Made by a program: the position numbers and the translations under genes. Of a stretch of 64,000 nucleotides of DNA, positions 16,672-25,630 are shown one piece after another. The notes beneath the pieces were generated by a model. That model was given only the letters and a program-made list of their open reading frames with translations. It had not been told where the DNA came from and ran no database searches. Numbering within the stretch: position 1 is the stretch's first letter; each line of letters starts with the position of its first letter. The DNA comes from Sphingobacteriaceae bacterium (GTDB taxonomy: Bacteria > Bacteroidota > Bacteroidia > Sphingobacteriales > Sphingobacteriaceae), in contig JAGIAD010000005.1 of the NCBI GenBank assembly GCA_017745075.1, positions 186,001-250,000 on the forward strand, written 5' to 3'.

Positions 16672-18072
16672 TTACCTGCTAACAGGGATGTCAATATTGT
16701 ATCTGAAATTAAAATCGAGCGAACCATTTTGGCTGTTTCCCCATGTTTTCAATAACTGAATCAGGGCATTGGCATCATGGTTTACAAACAAAAGTTCCGA
16801 TTCCAGCTTAATTTTATCTTTTTCTATACTTTTTGCATTCATCTCCAGCTGACTGAAAATATTCAGTTTATCGCTAACTCCAGGCAAAGGCACTTGTTTA
16901 ATCAGCTTTTTAAAATCTACTTTAAGGTAAAAGAAGTGATCTGCCGATTCCATTTTAAGATTTGGTTTAGCATTTGATAATGTACTTAATTGAATGTTAC
17001 CATTGTTGCCTTTAAAGTAAAACTGGTAGAGTGGAATGGTAGCAGTGCTAATTTTTCCTGTAGTTTGATCAAGTACGCCAGATGATTTAAGGTAATTACT
17101 TACTTCCTGATCGTTCGCGCTCATATTTATGGAAATGCCAGGGATTTTCCGCTCTCTGGCCACTTTTTTTTCTACCTGCTCAAAGTCGTCATTGTAGTCG
17201 TATGTTATCACTGTGTCTACCTGTTTTACGGTGTTGGTCCATTCAAAATCCAGGTAACCTTTATAAAACCTCAAAAAGTTATCTTTTGAGAATACGGAAG
17301 AATTTATAGCCGCATTTTTTTGAGGCGGAGCAGGCTTAAATTTAGCATTTAGCCACATACTCACCGTACTTTCCGGATTTAAGATCCGGTGTTCAGGTTG
17401 AGCAGCAGGTTCGAGCCACCTGTTTACAAGCTCACTGTTAACATCAATTTTTCCGTCGGTAAAATTAACCCTGCATAAATCTTCAGCATTTTGAAAAGAC
17501 AGGTGATCGGAAAGGCCTGCCATTTGGCCAAATTGGCTATCGCTGATTTTAACCATGTTTTTCTGAACCAGTATTTCTTCCAGAACCGCTTTTACGGGTT
17601 CCTTTTTCGGGCTGATGGCCAGGGCTATAGTTGTTTTGTTAAACAGGAGGCAAAGCGTTGAGTCAGCAGATTGAAAGAAATTGCCTTCTTTTTTTATTAA
17701 TGAGCGTTTTTTCAGGATAAAGCGCTTAAATGCTAAACCATCTGCGATTTCCAGTCGGGAGAAAAAAGTGTTTTTAACCTTTCCTTTTAAAGCATATAGA
17801 TAAATGTTGGCAGGGATTTTTAAACCTGTATTTAAATCATCTATCTTTTCTTTGATCCCTTTTTTATCTGCCCCTGAATATTGATCGGGGTGTTTCAGAT
17901 AACTAACCGCAATGGTTTTGTATAGCTCATCTACATTTATTTTAATTAAAATTTGAGTAGTTGCAGGAATTAATACTTTGTTGGCCTGGATTTGCCTGTA
18001 TTTAAAAAAGCCAAAATAAAAAACAAGCAGCAATATGACTATCGCTGCTGTTATTTTTAAAAATTTTACCAT
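16672..18072 (-). CDS. Membrane-anchored protein, unknown
   Basis: The protein of 466 residues starts with MVKFLKITAAIVILLLVFYFGFF, a single N-terminal anchor, and the rest should lie in the periplasm. I do not recognise a domain. It resembles the neighbour at 18203 in layout: a long beta-rich exported body that mentions repeated blocks such as LDGLKIPANIYLYALKG-like and VSMWLNAKF, and both end in short conserved sequences, so they may be distant paralogues. The start at 18072 is chosen because the 50 codons before it come from intergenic text repeat. It shares strand with the two following exported proteins, suggesting an operon. Confidence 0.72.
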   Translation of the reverse strand: MVKFLKITAAIVILLLVFYFGFFKYRQIQANKVLIPATTQILIKINVDELYKTIAVSYLKHPDQYSGADKKGIKEKIDDLNTGLKIPANIYLYALKGKVKNTFFSRLEIADGLAFKRFILKKRSLIKKEGNFFQSADSTLCLLFNKTTIALAISPKKEPVKAVLEEILVQKNMVKISDSQFGQMAGLSDHLSFQNAEDLCRVNFTDGKIDVNSELVNRWLEPAAQPEHRILNPESTVSMWLNAKFKPAPPQKNAAINSSVFSKDNFLRFYKGYLDFEWTNTVKQVDTVITYDYNDDFEQVEKKVARERKIPGISINMSANDQEVSNYLKSSGVLDQTTGKISTATIPLYQFYFKGNNGNIQLSTLSNAKPNLKMESADHFFYLKVDFKKLIKQVPLPGVSDKLNIFSQLEMNAKSIEKDKIKLESELLFVNHDANALIQLLKTWGNSQNGSLDFNFRYNIDIPVSR

Positions 18073-18202
18073 AATAATGGTTAATCGGTTAACTGTAAAT
18101 GGGTTCATCCGTTCACTGGTCATTAGTTCATTGGTAGTTGAAACATTCAAACTTTGCACCCTTTCAACCTCGGAACGTTCCATCTTTACAACCTCTACCC
18201 AA
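18073..18202. repeat. Text repeats read as a false N-terminus
   Basis: The gap contains GTTCATCCGTTCACTGGTCA and CCCTTTCAACCTCGGAACG-like wording. These resemble low-complexity text at 10308, 26162, 8143 and 32580. The minus-strand frame happens to stay open across it. Confidence 0.6.
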
Positions 18203-20194
18203 CTATTTGGCTGCATTCTCAATTAACGAAAACAGGTACTTCAATGCATTCTCATGTCCATTAGGGATTTCAGCGCTGATATCTGCTGAAACCAACCTGC
18301 CCTTAATCGGATTCGATTTCATGTACACATTACCCATTTTCTCTAAAGTGCTGTTGAATTTTTTAGCGGTTTCTTCGCCGCCAATTTCAGAATCGGGAAC
18401 TTTACCCACAAGGTTTTTAGCATTGAACAAAAAGCTGAAATTATTTTTGCTCAACAGGTTTTTATGCAATTTGCTGATTTTATTATTGTATTGATTGTTG
18501 CTGATGCCCTGCATTTCGCTTAACGAATTGCCAAAAAATACAATTCCATCCTTAATCAGGAAATAAATATCAATCGGACTTTTCTTTTCCAGTATTTTAT
18601 AAATGTTGTTTTCAACAGAAACATAATTTTTGTTTACGCCATATTTAATCAGTTTGTTAATCAATCTGTGATCTTCTGACGAAAACATGAAAAGGAAATC
18701 AGGTAATGTTTCATTTTTGGTTTTTGTTACTTCCTTTTGTTTGTAATCGTCGTCATATTCATAAGTCGTATAAGTTACTTCTTTGGTTTTTAATCCGTTG
18801 ATTACGAATAAGGCATCGCCCTTAATTACTTTACTTACCGCCTCTTCATCTAGCAACAGACTAAAAAGGTCGGTTCCAAGGTCAATTTCTTCTTCCATTT
18901 TGGCTCCCAAAAAAGAACCATAAGTTTGTTTTAATATTTTAGGAAATTCTTCTAAATACGCTTTGGTATCAATAGAGTAGCTCATAAAACCAAGTGCTTT
19001 CTCGCTGTTTACATATTTCAAAAAGTTTTTGTTTAACTTTCTGTTCATGATTTTTTTATAGGAGTCGGCCTGTTCCTGTGCCAATTCTAGCCCGGTTGAA
19101 ATACGGAAACTTTTTTTGTCCATATAAAGCTTGGCATTTAAACTACCATAACCTTTCATCATGCCGGCTTTGCCGTATGTTCCAATTGCGGGTGCAACCG
19201 CATTATAAACATCCTGCAGGCTCGATACCCAAAGCTCTGCTATGGCAGTATTATCCAAACTTGAGGCATAAGATTTATTGCTTTCTATAGACTCATATGT
19301 ACCGTTGAAAATTTGCTCGGCTTGTGCACTCATCCAGGTAAAAGCCAGTCTTTTTTTCTTTGCTTCCTGTTCGGCACGTTCTTGCTGGTAAAGATCATAA
19401 TCGGCGTTTACCCTCTCTGCTGCAGGTGCTGCTTCTGTAGCATCCATAGCAGCGTCAGCTATAGGCTCTTCTTCAACTTCTTGCTTTGGTCTTACTACAG
19501 TTTTTTTCTTTGTAGACTTCTTTTTCTTACCGGTAGCTTTTTTAGCGGTTGTTTTTGTTTTTTTATGAGATTTAGTTATGACTGGGGGAGGGATTTCCTG
19601 CCAATAATCAGTTGTTGCAACAGAATCAACAGCTACTGCAGCACTATCCGTAGCTATTGCCTCATCGTTTTGGAACCTGATATCTTTTATACCATAACGT
19701 GCAGATTTAGCCGGATCAGCAAAAAATGAGCTACTGATGCTTCCGGTTACGAAATAGAGCATATTGTTGTTCCATTTGATAACGCTGGTACTATCAGGTA
19801 AAACCATCGTACGGATATCGCCCTGTTGTGTAAATTTTTTCTCTTTGTTGTCAATTAGAGTTTCAAATTTTTTGGCATCTTTTATCGGAATCAAAAAACA
19901 GTTATACGTAATACTATCGCTTAACTGATTAAAGTAATACATGTTTTTCTCCAGGTTAATGCCGAAATCTTCGATACTGGTGAAATTTTTATCCAGTGAT
20001 TTAGAGGTTCCGGTTAATAATTTTTTGCCTACAAAAGATTCATTAAAATCTTTTACAAACATGAGTTTAAAAACATTGTCGCCTTTAATGGTGGCTACTG
20101 TGAAAGCATTTGATGGGATCTTTTTGACCAAATCTTGCGCCTGGGCAAAATTGAACAACAAAAAGAGGGAGATGGCAATTAGAATTTTTTTCAT
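18203..20194 (-). CDS. Large exported protein, DUF4836-like
   Basis: The 663-residue product has a clear signal peptide (KKILIAISLFLLFNFAQAQ) cut after AQA. From memory it resembles the DUF4836 family of Bacteroidota; this was not checked. Residues about 205-235 are a lysine-rich linker (KKTKTTAKKATGKKKKSTKK) followed by an acidic, alanine-rich stretch to about 290, which looks disordered. The two flanks would then be folded domains. The opening LVKKIPSNAFTVATIKGDNVFKLM suggests a self-contained repeat also seen in other family members. It is in a same-strand group with 16672-18072 and the lipoprotein at 20266-20946. The role is unknown. Confidence 0.72.
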   Translation of the reverse strand: MKKILIAISLFLLFNFAQAQDLVKKIPSNAFTVATIKGDNVFKLMFVKDFNESFVGKKLLTGTSKSLDKNFTSIEDFGINLEKNMYYFNQLSDSITYNCFLIPIKDAKKFETLIDNKEKKFTQQGDIRTMVLPDSTSVIKWNNNMLYFVTGSISSSFFADPAKSARYGIKDIRFQNDEAIATDSAAVAVDSVATTDYWQEIPPPVITKSHKKTKTTAKKATGKKKKSTKKKTVVRPKQEVEEEPIADAAMDATEAAPAAERVNADYDLYQQERAEQEAKKKRLAFTWMSAQAEQIFNGTYESIESNKSYASSLDNTAIAELWVSSLQDVYNAVAPAIGTYGKAGMMKGYGSLNAKLYMDKKSFRISTGLELAQEQADSYKKIMNRKLNKNFLKYVNSEKALGFMSYSIDTKAYLEEFPKILKQTYGSFLGAKMEEEIDLGTDLFSLLLDEEAVSKVIKGDALFVINGLKTKEVTYTTYEYDDDYKQKEVTKTKNETLPDFLFMFSSEDHRLINKLIKYGVNKNYVSVENNIYKILEKKSPIDIYFLIKDGIVFFGNSLSEMQGISNNQYNNKISKLHKNLLSKNNFSFLFNAKNLVGKVPDSEIGGEETAKKFNSTLEKMGNVYMKSNPIKGRLVSADISAEIPNGHENALKYLFSLIENAAK

Positions 20195-20265
20195 TTAAAT
20201 AGATTTTTTAGAGATAAGAACCATATCTGAGTTCTGGTTTTTACGGCCAGAACGTCGAATGGATT

Positions 20266-20946
20266 TTATTTAGATAGTTGTATAGTGTTAGATACGTTAA
20301 TTTTTCCATTGATCAAGTCCATAATGCTGCTTTTTAGCATTACGGCTTTTTTTGATTTTGATATGTTTGATGCAGGGTTGGTACTACTTGTTACAGGAGA
20401 TTCGAAACGATAGATACTGGTGTAGGTTGCGCCGTTAAAAACCGCCTTATCTTTTGCTTTTAATTTATTGAATTCTGTTTTTGCGGTACTTATTGCCTGG
20501 TATTTCCGGCTAAAGGTTTTGGTAACTTTGTTATAAGTATATGAGGAAGTATTGGTAGCCTTAATTTTTTGCTGGGCAAGAATGTTTTTGGTGATGTTAT
20601 TGATATTTGAAACATCTTTAAAAGTAAAACTGATAGTGGCAATGAAATTGTTAAAATCGGCAGTGCTTTTTACATTGGTAATCCCTTCCGACTTCCTTAA
20701 GTAGGCTACAGCTTCGTTTAGTTCCTGCTGTATTTTTTGTTTACTGGGCACTTTGTAGCCTTGTATGCTGTCTAAAAGCATTACCGAAGCTACTTTGGTT
20801 TTACTTTGGCTCAGGTTTATGGTAAGCACCACATCGCCAGTACCATCGTTTTTAACCGAAATTTCTTCAATTACTTCAAAACAAGAACTTAAAAAGGGGA
20901 TTAGGATAACAAGGAATAAAAATTTATAAAACTGATTGAGGCGCAT
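20266..20946 (-). CDS. Lipoprotein, unknown
   Basis: The 226 residues start with a lipoprotein signal (FLFLVILIPFLSSC), with the lipidated cysteine at residue 22. The mature part opens with FEVIEEISVKNDGTGDVVLTINLSQSKTK, a beta-rich pattern, and ends in helix- and lysine-rich sequence. I do not recognise the family. It is first of three same-strand genes for exported proteins, 71 bases before the large DUF4836-like gene, so it may form an operon with it. Confidence 0.72.
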   Translation of the reverse strand: MRLNQFYKFLFLVILIPFLSSCFEVIEEISVKNDGTGDVVLTINLSQSKTKVASVMLLDSIQGYKVPSKQKIQQELNEAVAYLRKSEGITNVKSTADFNNFIATISFTFKDVSNINNITKNILAQQKIKATNTSSYTYNKVTKTFSRKYQAISTAKTEFNKLKAKDKAVFNGATYTSIYRFESPVTSSTNPASNISKSKKAVMLKSSIMDLINGKINVSNTIQLSK

Positions 20947-21151
20947 ATAAATTAGGATTTAGGTTTTTACTGACAGGTTAATGGTCATCTAATGGCCAAA
21001 ATTAATCATTTAGGTGAGGAAATTTTGTCAGAACAAATAGATAAAGCGAAATTACTTAAGACCAGTAGTAAATATTTTCTTCCAAAAATCAGGTAATTGT
21101 CAATATAAAGACAAGAAAAATGTAAAAGAATGCTGGCTAAGCCGATTTTTC

Positions 21152-21159
21152 TATCTTTG
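21152..21159 (+). promoter_or_regulatory. -7 promoter box of ccmE-ccmF
   Basis: TATCTTTG, 27 bases before the ccmE ATG at 21187. The longer frame from 21130 would start upstream of this box and is therefore unlikely. Confidence 0.7.
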
Positions 21160-21186
21160 TTGCCAGCTTTTACAAAAAGTATAACC

Positions 21187-21621
21187 ATGAAGAAAAGTGC
21201 AATCATTGGATTAATTACCATCGCCATTTCCGTAGGCATTTTATTTAGCTTAAATGCTAATACCGATACCTATTCTAATTTTAAACAGGCTACCCTTTCA
21301 GGGAAAGAAGAGCATGTGATGGGCTATTGGGTAAAATCGATGGGTACTTACTATGACGCCATGAAAGATGCTAACCATTTTTCATTCCATATGAAAGATG
21401 AAAAAGGAGAAGTGAGAGAGGTGATTTATGCAGGTACCAAACCGCAGGATTTCGAAAAATCAGAAAAGCTTGTGTTAATCGGTAAAATGAATGGTGACAA
21501 GTTTTATGCGTCGAAAATTTTAATGAAATGCCCATCTAAATATAACGATAACCTTGTTGAAATTAATAAAGACGGTAAGGTTGACACGGTAGGTAAGTAC
21601 GGCGAGAAAAAATACAACTAA
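21187..21621 (+). CDS. ccmE: Heme chaperone CcmE, CxxxY type
   Basis: CcmE binds heme covalently on the outer face of the membrane and passes it on during cytochrome c maturation. The 144 residues have an N-terminal anchor (SAIIGLITIAISVGILFSL), then an OB-fold domain with YVVKS-like strands (HVMGYWVKSMGTYYD, KLVLIGKMNGDKFYASKILMK). Where classical CcmE carries a heme-binding histidine, this one has C115-P-S-K-Y119, the CxxxY variant known from Desulfovibrio and archaea. The start is ATG 21187, downstream of a -7 box; the upstream 19 codons are non-coding. ccmF follows after five bases. Confidence 0.86.
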   Translation: MKKSAIIGLITIAISVGILFSLNANTDTYSNFKQATLSGKEEHVMGYWVKSMGTYYDAMKDANHFSFHMKDEKGEVREVIYAGTKPQDFEKSEKLVLIGKMNGDKFYASKILMKCPSKYNDNLVEINKDGKVDTVGKYGEKKYN

Positions 21622-21626
21622 TTTTA

Positions 21627-24092
21627 ATGGATATTCAATTTGTAGGCGAACACCTGTTGCCAGGTAAAATCGGGCAGTTTTTTATTGTGCTGGCGTTTAG
21701 TGCATCATTACTATCAACTATATCATATTTCTTTGCCAGTCGCGATAAAAATTTAGAAGAAAAATCTTGGCGTAATTTGGGCCGGATTGGATATCTGGTT
21801 AATTTTGCCAGCATTATAAGCATCGGAGTAATTTTATTTTACCTGGTACTTGGTCATTATTTTGAGTACTATTACGTTCAATCTCACTCATCAAAACAGC
21901 TTCCGGTATACTATATCATATCTTCTTTCTGGGAAGGACAGGAAGGAAGTTTCTGGCTTTGGGCCTTCTGGCAATCGTTTCTGGGTGCATTACTCATCTG
22001 GAAAGCCAAAACCTGGGAACGCCCTGTAATGACAGTTGTGGCCTTCTCTCAATTGTTTTTAACCTCCATGCTTTTAGGTGTAGAGATTTTTGGTGAGCGC
22101 ATCGGAAGTTCTCCTTTTATACTCTTAAGGGATGCGATAGACTTAAAAGCACAGGCACCAGTTGTTTTTGCAAACCCTGAAAATTACAAAAATTACCTTA
22201 AATTCATAACCGACGGTAAAGGATTAAATCCATTGTTGCAAAACTATTGGATGGTGATTCACCCGCCAACCTTGTTTTTAGGTTTTGCAAGTATGGTGGT
22301 ACCTTTTGCCTACGGAATTGCAGCTTTATGGCAAAAAAGATATAAAGAATGGATTAAGCCAGCCATGCCATGGACGCTTTTTGCGGTGATGGTTTTAGGT
22401 ACAGGTATTATAATGGGTTCTTTCTGGGCTTATGAGGCGTTAAACTTTGGTGGTTTCTGGGCCTGGGATCCGGTAGAAAATGCTTCTTTAATTCCGTGGT
22501 TAACCTTAATCGGCGCAGTACACGTCATGATTGCCTATAAAAACACTGGTCATGCCTATTTTACTGCTATAGCACTGGTATTTTTTAGCTTCTTATTGGT
22601 GCTTTATGCATCATTTTTAACCCGGAGTGGTATTTTAGGTGATACCTCGGTACATTCGTTTACTGATATGGGAATGTTTGGTCACCTGATCCTATACAAT
22701 GTGGTATTCGCTGTTTTAGCAATTGTACTTATTGTCGTAAGATGGAAAGAACTGCCCATTACCACTAAAGATGAAGAAACCTATTCGCGCGAGTTCTGGA
22801 TGTTTATTGGTGCTCTAGTAGTAACTGTTGCCTGTATTCAAGTGATTTTCTCTACTTCGGTTCCGGTATTTAACAAAGCTTTTGGCACTAATTTCACCCC
22901 ACCCATTGATGCGGTAAAATATTATAACCAATGGCAGGCTCCTTTTGCGGTGCTGATTACCCTGATATCAGGTTTCTCACAATATTTAAAATACAAAAGA
23001 ACTGATCCCCGTAAATTCTACAGCAGTTTAGTCTCCGCAGTTATTTTCTCGGTGGTTTTAACAGCAGGTTTGGTGTATATAGCAGATGTTTACACCAACA
23101 CAATGTATATCCTGATCACATTCAGTTGTTTATTTGCTATACTTTCAAATGCGGCGGTTTTATATCAGGCATTTGGAGGAAAGGCAAAACTGGCAGGTTC
23201 GGCCATTGCACACATTGGTTTTGCACTCTTAATTTTAGGGGCATTAATATCAGCGGCCACCAATAAGCCGATTTCAATAAACGCTGACAGGTTTATCCCG
23301 GTTAAAGATTTTGAAAAAACGGAGAAACCAGGCGAAAACATCATGCTGTACAAAAACGAGCCTAAACGAATGGGCAAGTATACCGTAACGTATGTAAGTG
23401 ATACTACTCAGGCTCCAAATACTTTTTATACACTTAATTTTAAAGTTATAGATAAAGACGGTAAGGTTAAAGAAGATTTTAACTTGCATCCCCACACTCA
23501 GGATAACGAGAAAATGGGCCTGATAGCCTCTCCTGATACCAAACATTATTTAACTTACGATGTGTATACACACATTACAAGTGCTGCGGTTAAACAATCA
23601 GCTCACGATGATCACGAAGGTCATTCGGATGATGAAAATTACAAAGCTCCGCGTATTGTTAAGGTTTCAGCAGGCGATACCATTCATACGTCGAGTGGTG
23701 TGGTTACCGTTAAAGATTTAAACAGAAAACCAACCGCCAAAGATTTAGCATTGGCACAAGGCGATTATGCTGTGGGTTTACCATTAGAAATTAATGCTGC
23801 CGGTAAAGTTTATAACACAGAGCCTATCTTCTTGATCAAAGGGAACAATACTTTCGATTTTGCGCGTAAAGTAGAAGAGCTGGATCTGAAATTCCGTTTC
23901 TCGAGGGTTTTGCCTGACGAGAGAAAAGTAGAGTTGCAGATTTTTGAAAAACCACAGCAAGCTAAAGACTGGGTGGTTTTCAAAGCAATTGAATTTCCTT
24001 ACATCAATTTATACTGGGCAGGTACCATTGTAATGGTGATTGGTTTCTTACTGTCTATTTTTAGAAGAAGGAAAGAAGCGAGCATCGGATAA
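21627..24092 (+). CDS. ccmF: Cytochrome c heme lyase subunit CcmF
   Basis: CcmF attaches heme to apocytochromes. It is long at 821 residues, against about 650 in Proteobacteria. At least fourteen membrane segments are seen. The WWD signature is GFWAWDPVENASLIPWL near residues 275-290, and a second Trp-rich loop is EGQEGSFWLWAFWQ. Near the C-terminus, an added periplasmic domain of about 200 residues contains a His/Asp-rich HDDHEGHSDDEN. The final helix (LYWAGTIVMVIGFLLSIFRR) closes the protein. It is in an operon with ccmE. Neither ccmG nor ccmH is in the window, in line with CxxxY systems that work without them. Confidence 0.92.
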   Translation: MDIQFVGEHLLPGKIGQFFIVLAFSASLLSTISYFFASRDKNLEEKSWRNLGRIGYLVNFASIISIGVILFYLVLGHYFEYYYVQSHSSKQLPVYYIISSFWEGQEGSFWLWAFWQSFLGALLIWKAKTWERPVMTVVAFSQLFLTSMLLGVEIFGERIGSSPFILLRDAIDLKAQAPVVFANPENYKNYLKFITDGKGLNPLLQNYWMVIHPPTLFLGFASMVVPFAYGIAALWQKRYKEWIKPAMPWTLFAVMVLGTGIIMGSFWAYEALNFGGFWAWDPVENASLIPWLTLIGAVHVMIAYKNTGHAYFTAIALVFFSFLLVLYASFLTRSGILGDTSVHSFTDMGMFGHLILYNVVFAVLAIVLIVVRWKELPITTKDEETYSREFWMFIGALVVTVACIQVIFSTSVPVFNKAFGTNFTPPIDAVKYYNQWQAPFAVLITLISGFSQYLKYKRTDPRKFYSSLVSAVIFSVVLTAGLVYIADVYTNTMYILITFSCLFAILSNAAVLYQAFGGKAKLAGSAIAHIGFALLILGALISAATNKPISINADRFIPVKDFEKTEKPGENIMLYKNEPKRMGKYTVTYVSDTTQAPNTFYTLNFKVIDKDGKVKEDFNLHPHTQDNEKMGLIASPDTKHYLTYDVYTHITSAAVKQSAHDDHEGHSDDENYKAPRIVKVSAGDTIHTSSGVVTVKDLNRKPTAKDLALAQGDYAVGLPLEINAAGKVYNTEPIFLIKGNNTFDFARKVEELDLKFRFSRVLPDERKVELQIFEKPQQAKDWVVFKAIEFPYINLYWAGTIVMVIGFLLSIFRRRKEASIG

Positions 24093-24096
24093 TCAC

Positions 24097-24861
24097 ATGA
24101 AAATCGTTTTATTAGGATCGGGCAACGTTGCTTCACATTTGGCAAAAGCTTTAAAAGCCAAAGGCGAAAATGTGGTACAGGTTTACAGCCCAAACTTTGT
24201 TCATGCAAAATTTCTGGCTGATGGCATTGCCGCCGAAGCTGTAAGTGATTTAAATGCAGTTAAAACCGATGCCGATTTGTATATCATTTCGGTAAAAGAT
24301 GATGCCATTGGAAGTGTTGCTGAAGCATTGAAAGGTGTAAGCGGCCTGGTGGTGCACACTTCGGGTACAACCGATATCAAAGTGCTGTCGGATCAGGTTA
24401 AACAGGCAGGTGTTTTTTATCCTTTACAAACCTTTTCTAAATCAAAAGAAGTTGATTTCGCCAGTATTCCGCTTTGTATTGAAGCTACTGATGCCACCCA
24501 ATTGGAAGTTTTGCATCAACTGGCATCTAAATTAAGCAAACAGGTTTATGAGCTGAATGGCGAAAAAAGAAAAGTTTTGCACCTGGCTGCTGTTTTTGCG
24601 TGTAATTTCCCTAATCATTTATACGCACTGGCCAACCGGGTGCTGCAACAAAATGATCTGGATTTTGAAATCATCAGGCCATTAATAGCCGAAACTGCTG
24701 ATAAGGTAATGGTTAACCTGCCAGAAAATGTACAAACAGGACCAGCAGTAAGGGCCGACGAAACGACTATAAATAAGCATCTAAGCATGTTAAAAGACAT
24801 GCCCGAGTTGCAGGAAATTTATCAAATACTAAGCAATAGCATAAAATTAATGCTGAAATAG
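24097..24861 (+). CDS. Rossmann-fold oxidoreductase with DUF2520 domain
   Basis: The start MKIVLLGSGNVASHLAKALKA is an NAD(P) fold (GxGNVA) of the NADP oxidoreductase type, like proC-type proteins. The C-terminal half (LHLAAVFACNFPNHLYALA) is the DUF2520 helical domain. The protein has 254 residues. No substrate is known. Start at ATG 24097, five bases after the ccmF stop. In many Bacteroidota this gene lies upstream of a KdsC-like phosphatase; here ferredoxin and iscX sit between them. Confidence 0.85.
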   Translation: MKIVLLGSGNVASHLAKALKAKGENVVQVYSPNFVHAKFLADGIAAEAVSDLNAVKTDADLYIISVKDDAIGSVAEALKGVSGLVVHTSGTTDIKVLSDQVKQAGVFYPLQTFSKSKEVDFASIPLCIEATDATQLEVLHQLASKLSKQVYELNGEKRKVLHLAAVFACNFPNHLYALANRVLQQNDLDFEIIRPLIAETADKVMVNLPENVQTGPAVRADETTINKHLSMLKDMPELQEIYQILSNSIKLMLK

Positions 24862-24883
24862 CATTTTTACGGCTTTTGCTTAT

Positions 24884-24891
24884 TACTTTTG
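24884..24891 (+). promoter_or_regulatory. -7 promoter box of the 2Fe-2S ferredoxin
   Basis: TACTTTTG, an exact consensus match, ten bases before the ferredoxin ATG at 24902. Confidence 0.68.
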
Positions 24892-24901
24892 CAAAATAAT
24901 T

Positions 24902-25234
24902 ATGAGCATTTTTAAACTAAAAATAAATTTTGAAGAAGCAGATCACGAACCGGTAGAATTACCCATTGCTGCTGGTGAATCTGTTTTAGATGTTTGCCTG
25001 GATAACGGAATAGAATTACAACACAATTGCGGTGGAGTTTGTGGTTGCAGTACCTGCCATGTGTATGTAACTAAAGGGATGGACCATATCGAAGAGATTT
25101 CGGATAAAGAAGAAGATTTTATCGATAGGGCAGTACGTCCGAAAATCACTTCGCGTTTAGGTTGCCAGTGCGTGGTAATTAACGGTGATATCGAAGTTAC
25201 CATTCCGGATCAGTCTGGCTTTATGGGACACTAA
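24902..25234 (+). CDS. 2Fe-2S ferredoxin, adrenodoxin type
   Basis: The protein carries one 2Fe-2S cluster and passes single electrons, in ISC systems to IscS/IscU scaffolds. The 110 residues contain the ligands C43, C49, C52 (NCGGVCGCSTCHVYV) and C88 (SRLGCQC), the adrenodoxin spacing; C47 and C90 are extra cysteines. Next to iscX on the same strand, 82 bases downstream, it is best read as the Fdx of iron-sulfur cluster assembly. hscB is 38 kb away in the window. Confidence 0.92.
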   Translation: MSIFKLKINFEEADHEPVELPIAAGESVLDVCLDNGIELQHNCGGVCGCSTCHVYVTKGMDHIEEISDKEEDFIDRAVRPKITSRLGCQCVVINGDIEVTIPDQSGFMGH

Positions 25235-25316
25235 TTAGTCTTGAGTTCGGAGTCTTTAGTTATGAGTCTGAAACCCTGCAACATTAAAACATTTCAAACT
25301 TTACAACAAACAAAAC

Positions 25317-25559
25317 ATGAACAACGATAAATTTGCCTTACCTTTTTACTGGAACGATTATGAAGATATTGCCATGTCTTTATATGAGAAATTTGGTGAT
25401 GATTTTACTGAAACCAAAATTTACCGTATCCGTTTTACCGAACTTTTAGAATGGGTTTTAGAATTGCCTAATTTTAAAGGAACACGTGAAGAAAGCAATG
25501 AAGGTCATTTAGAGCAAATTCAATCAGCCTGGGTATACGAGTGGAGAGATAATCAATAA
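25317..25559 (+). CDS. iscX: Fe-S cluster assembly protein IscX
   Basis: IscX is a small acidic helical protein that binds IscS and iron and tunes cluster building. The 80 residues have family hallmarks YWNDYEDIAMSLYEKF, IRFTELLEWV and the C-terminal AWVYEWRDN. It follows the ferredoxin gene. Usually iscX ends a long isc operon; here iscS, iscU and hscA are absent nearby. Confidence 0.92.
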   Translation: MNNDKFALPFYWNDYEDIAMSLYEKFGDDFTETKIYRIRFTELLEWVLELPNFKGTREESNEGHLEQIQSAWVYEWRDNQ

Positions 25560-25630
25560 TTAAGTTTGGAGTCTCTAGTCCTTAGTCTGGAGTCAATCCC
25601 AAACGCTTACCCCTAAACGCTAAACGCAAA

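Noticed and set aside
18073..18222. A 50-residue N-terminal extension of the membrane-anchored protein
   Set aside because: It is read from intergenic text repeats and precedes a normal membrane anchor start.
16672..20194. A polysaccharide utilisation locus
   Set aside because: No SusC/SusD pair or glycoside hydrolase is present; the proteins are unrelated in motif.
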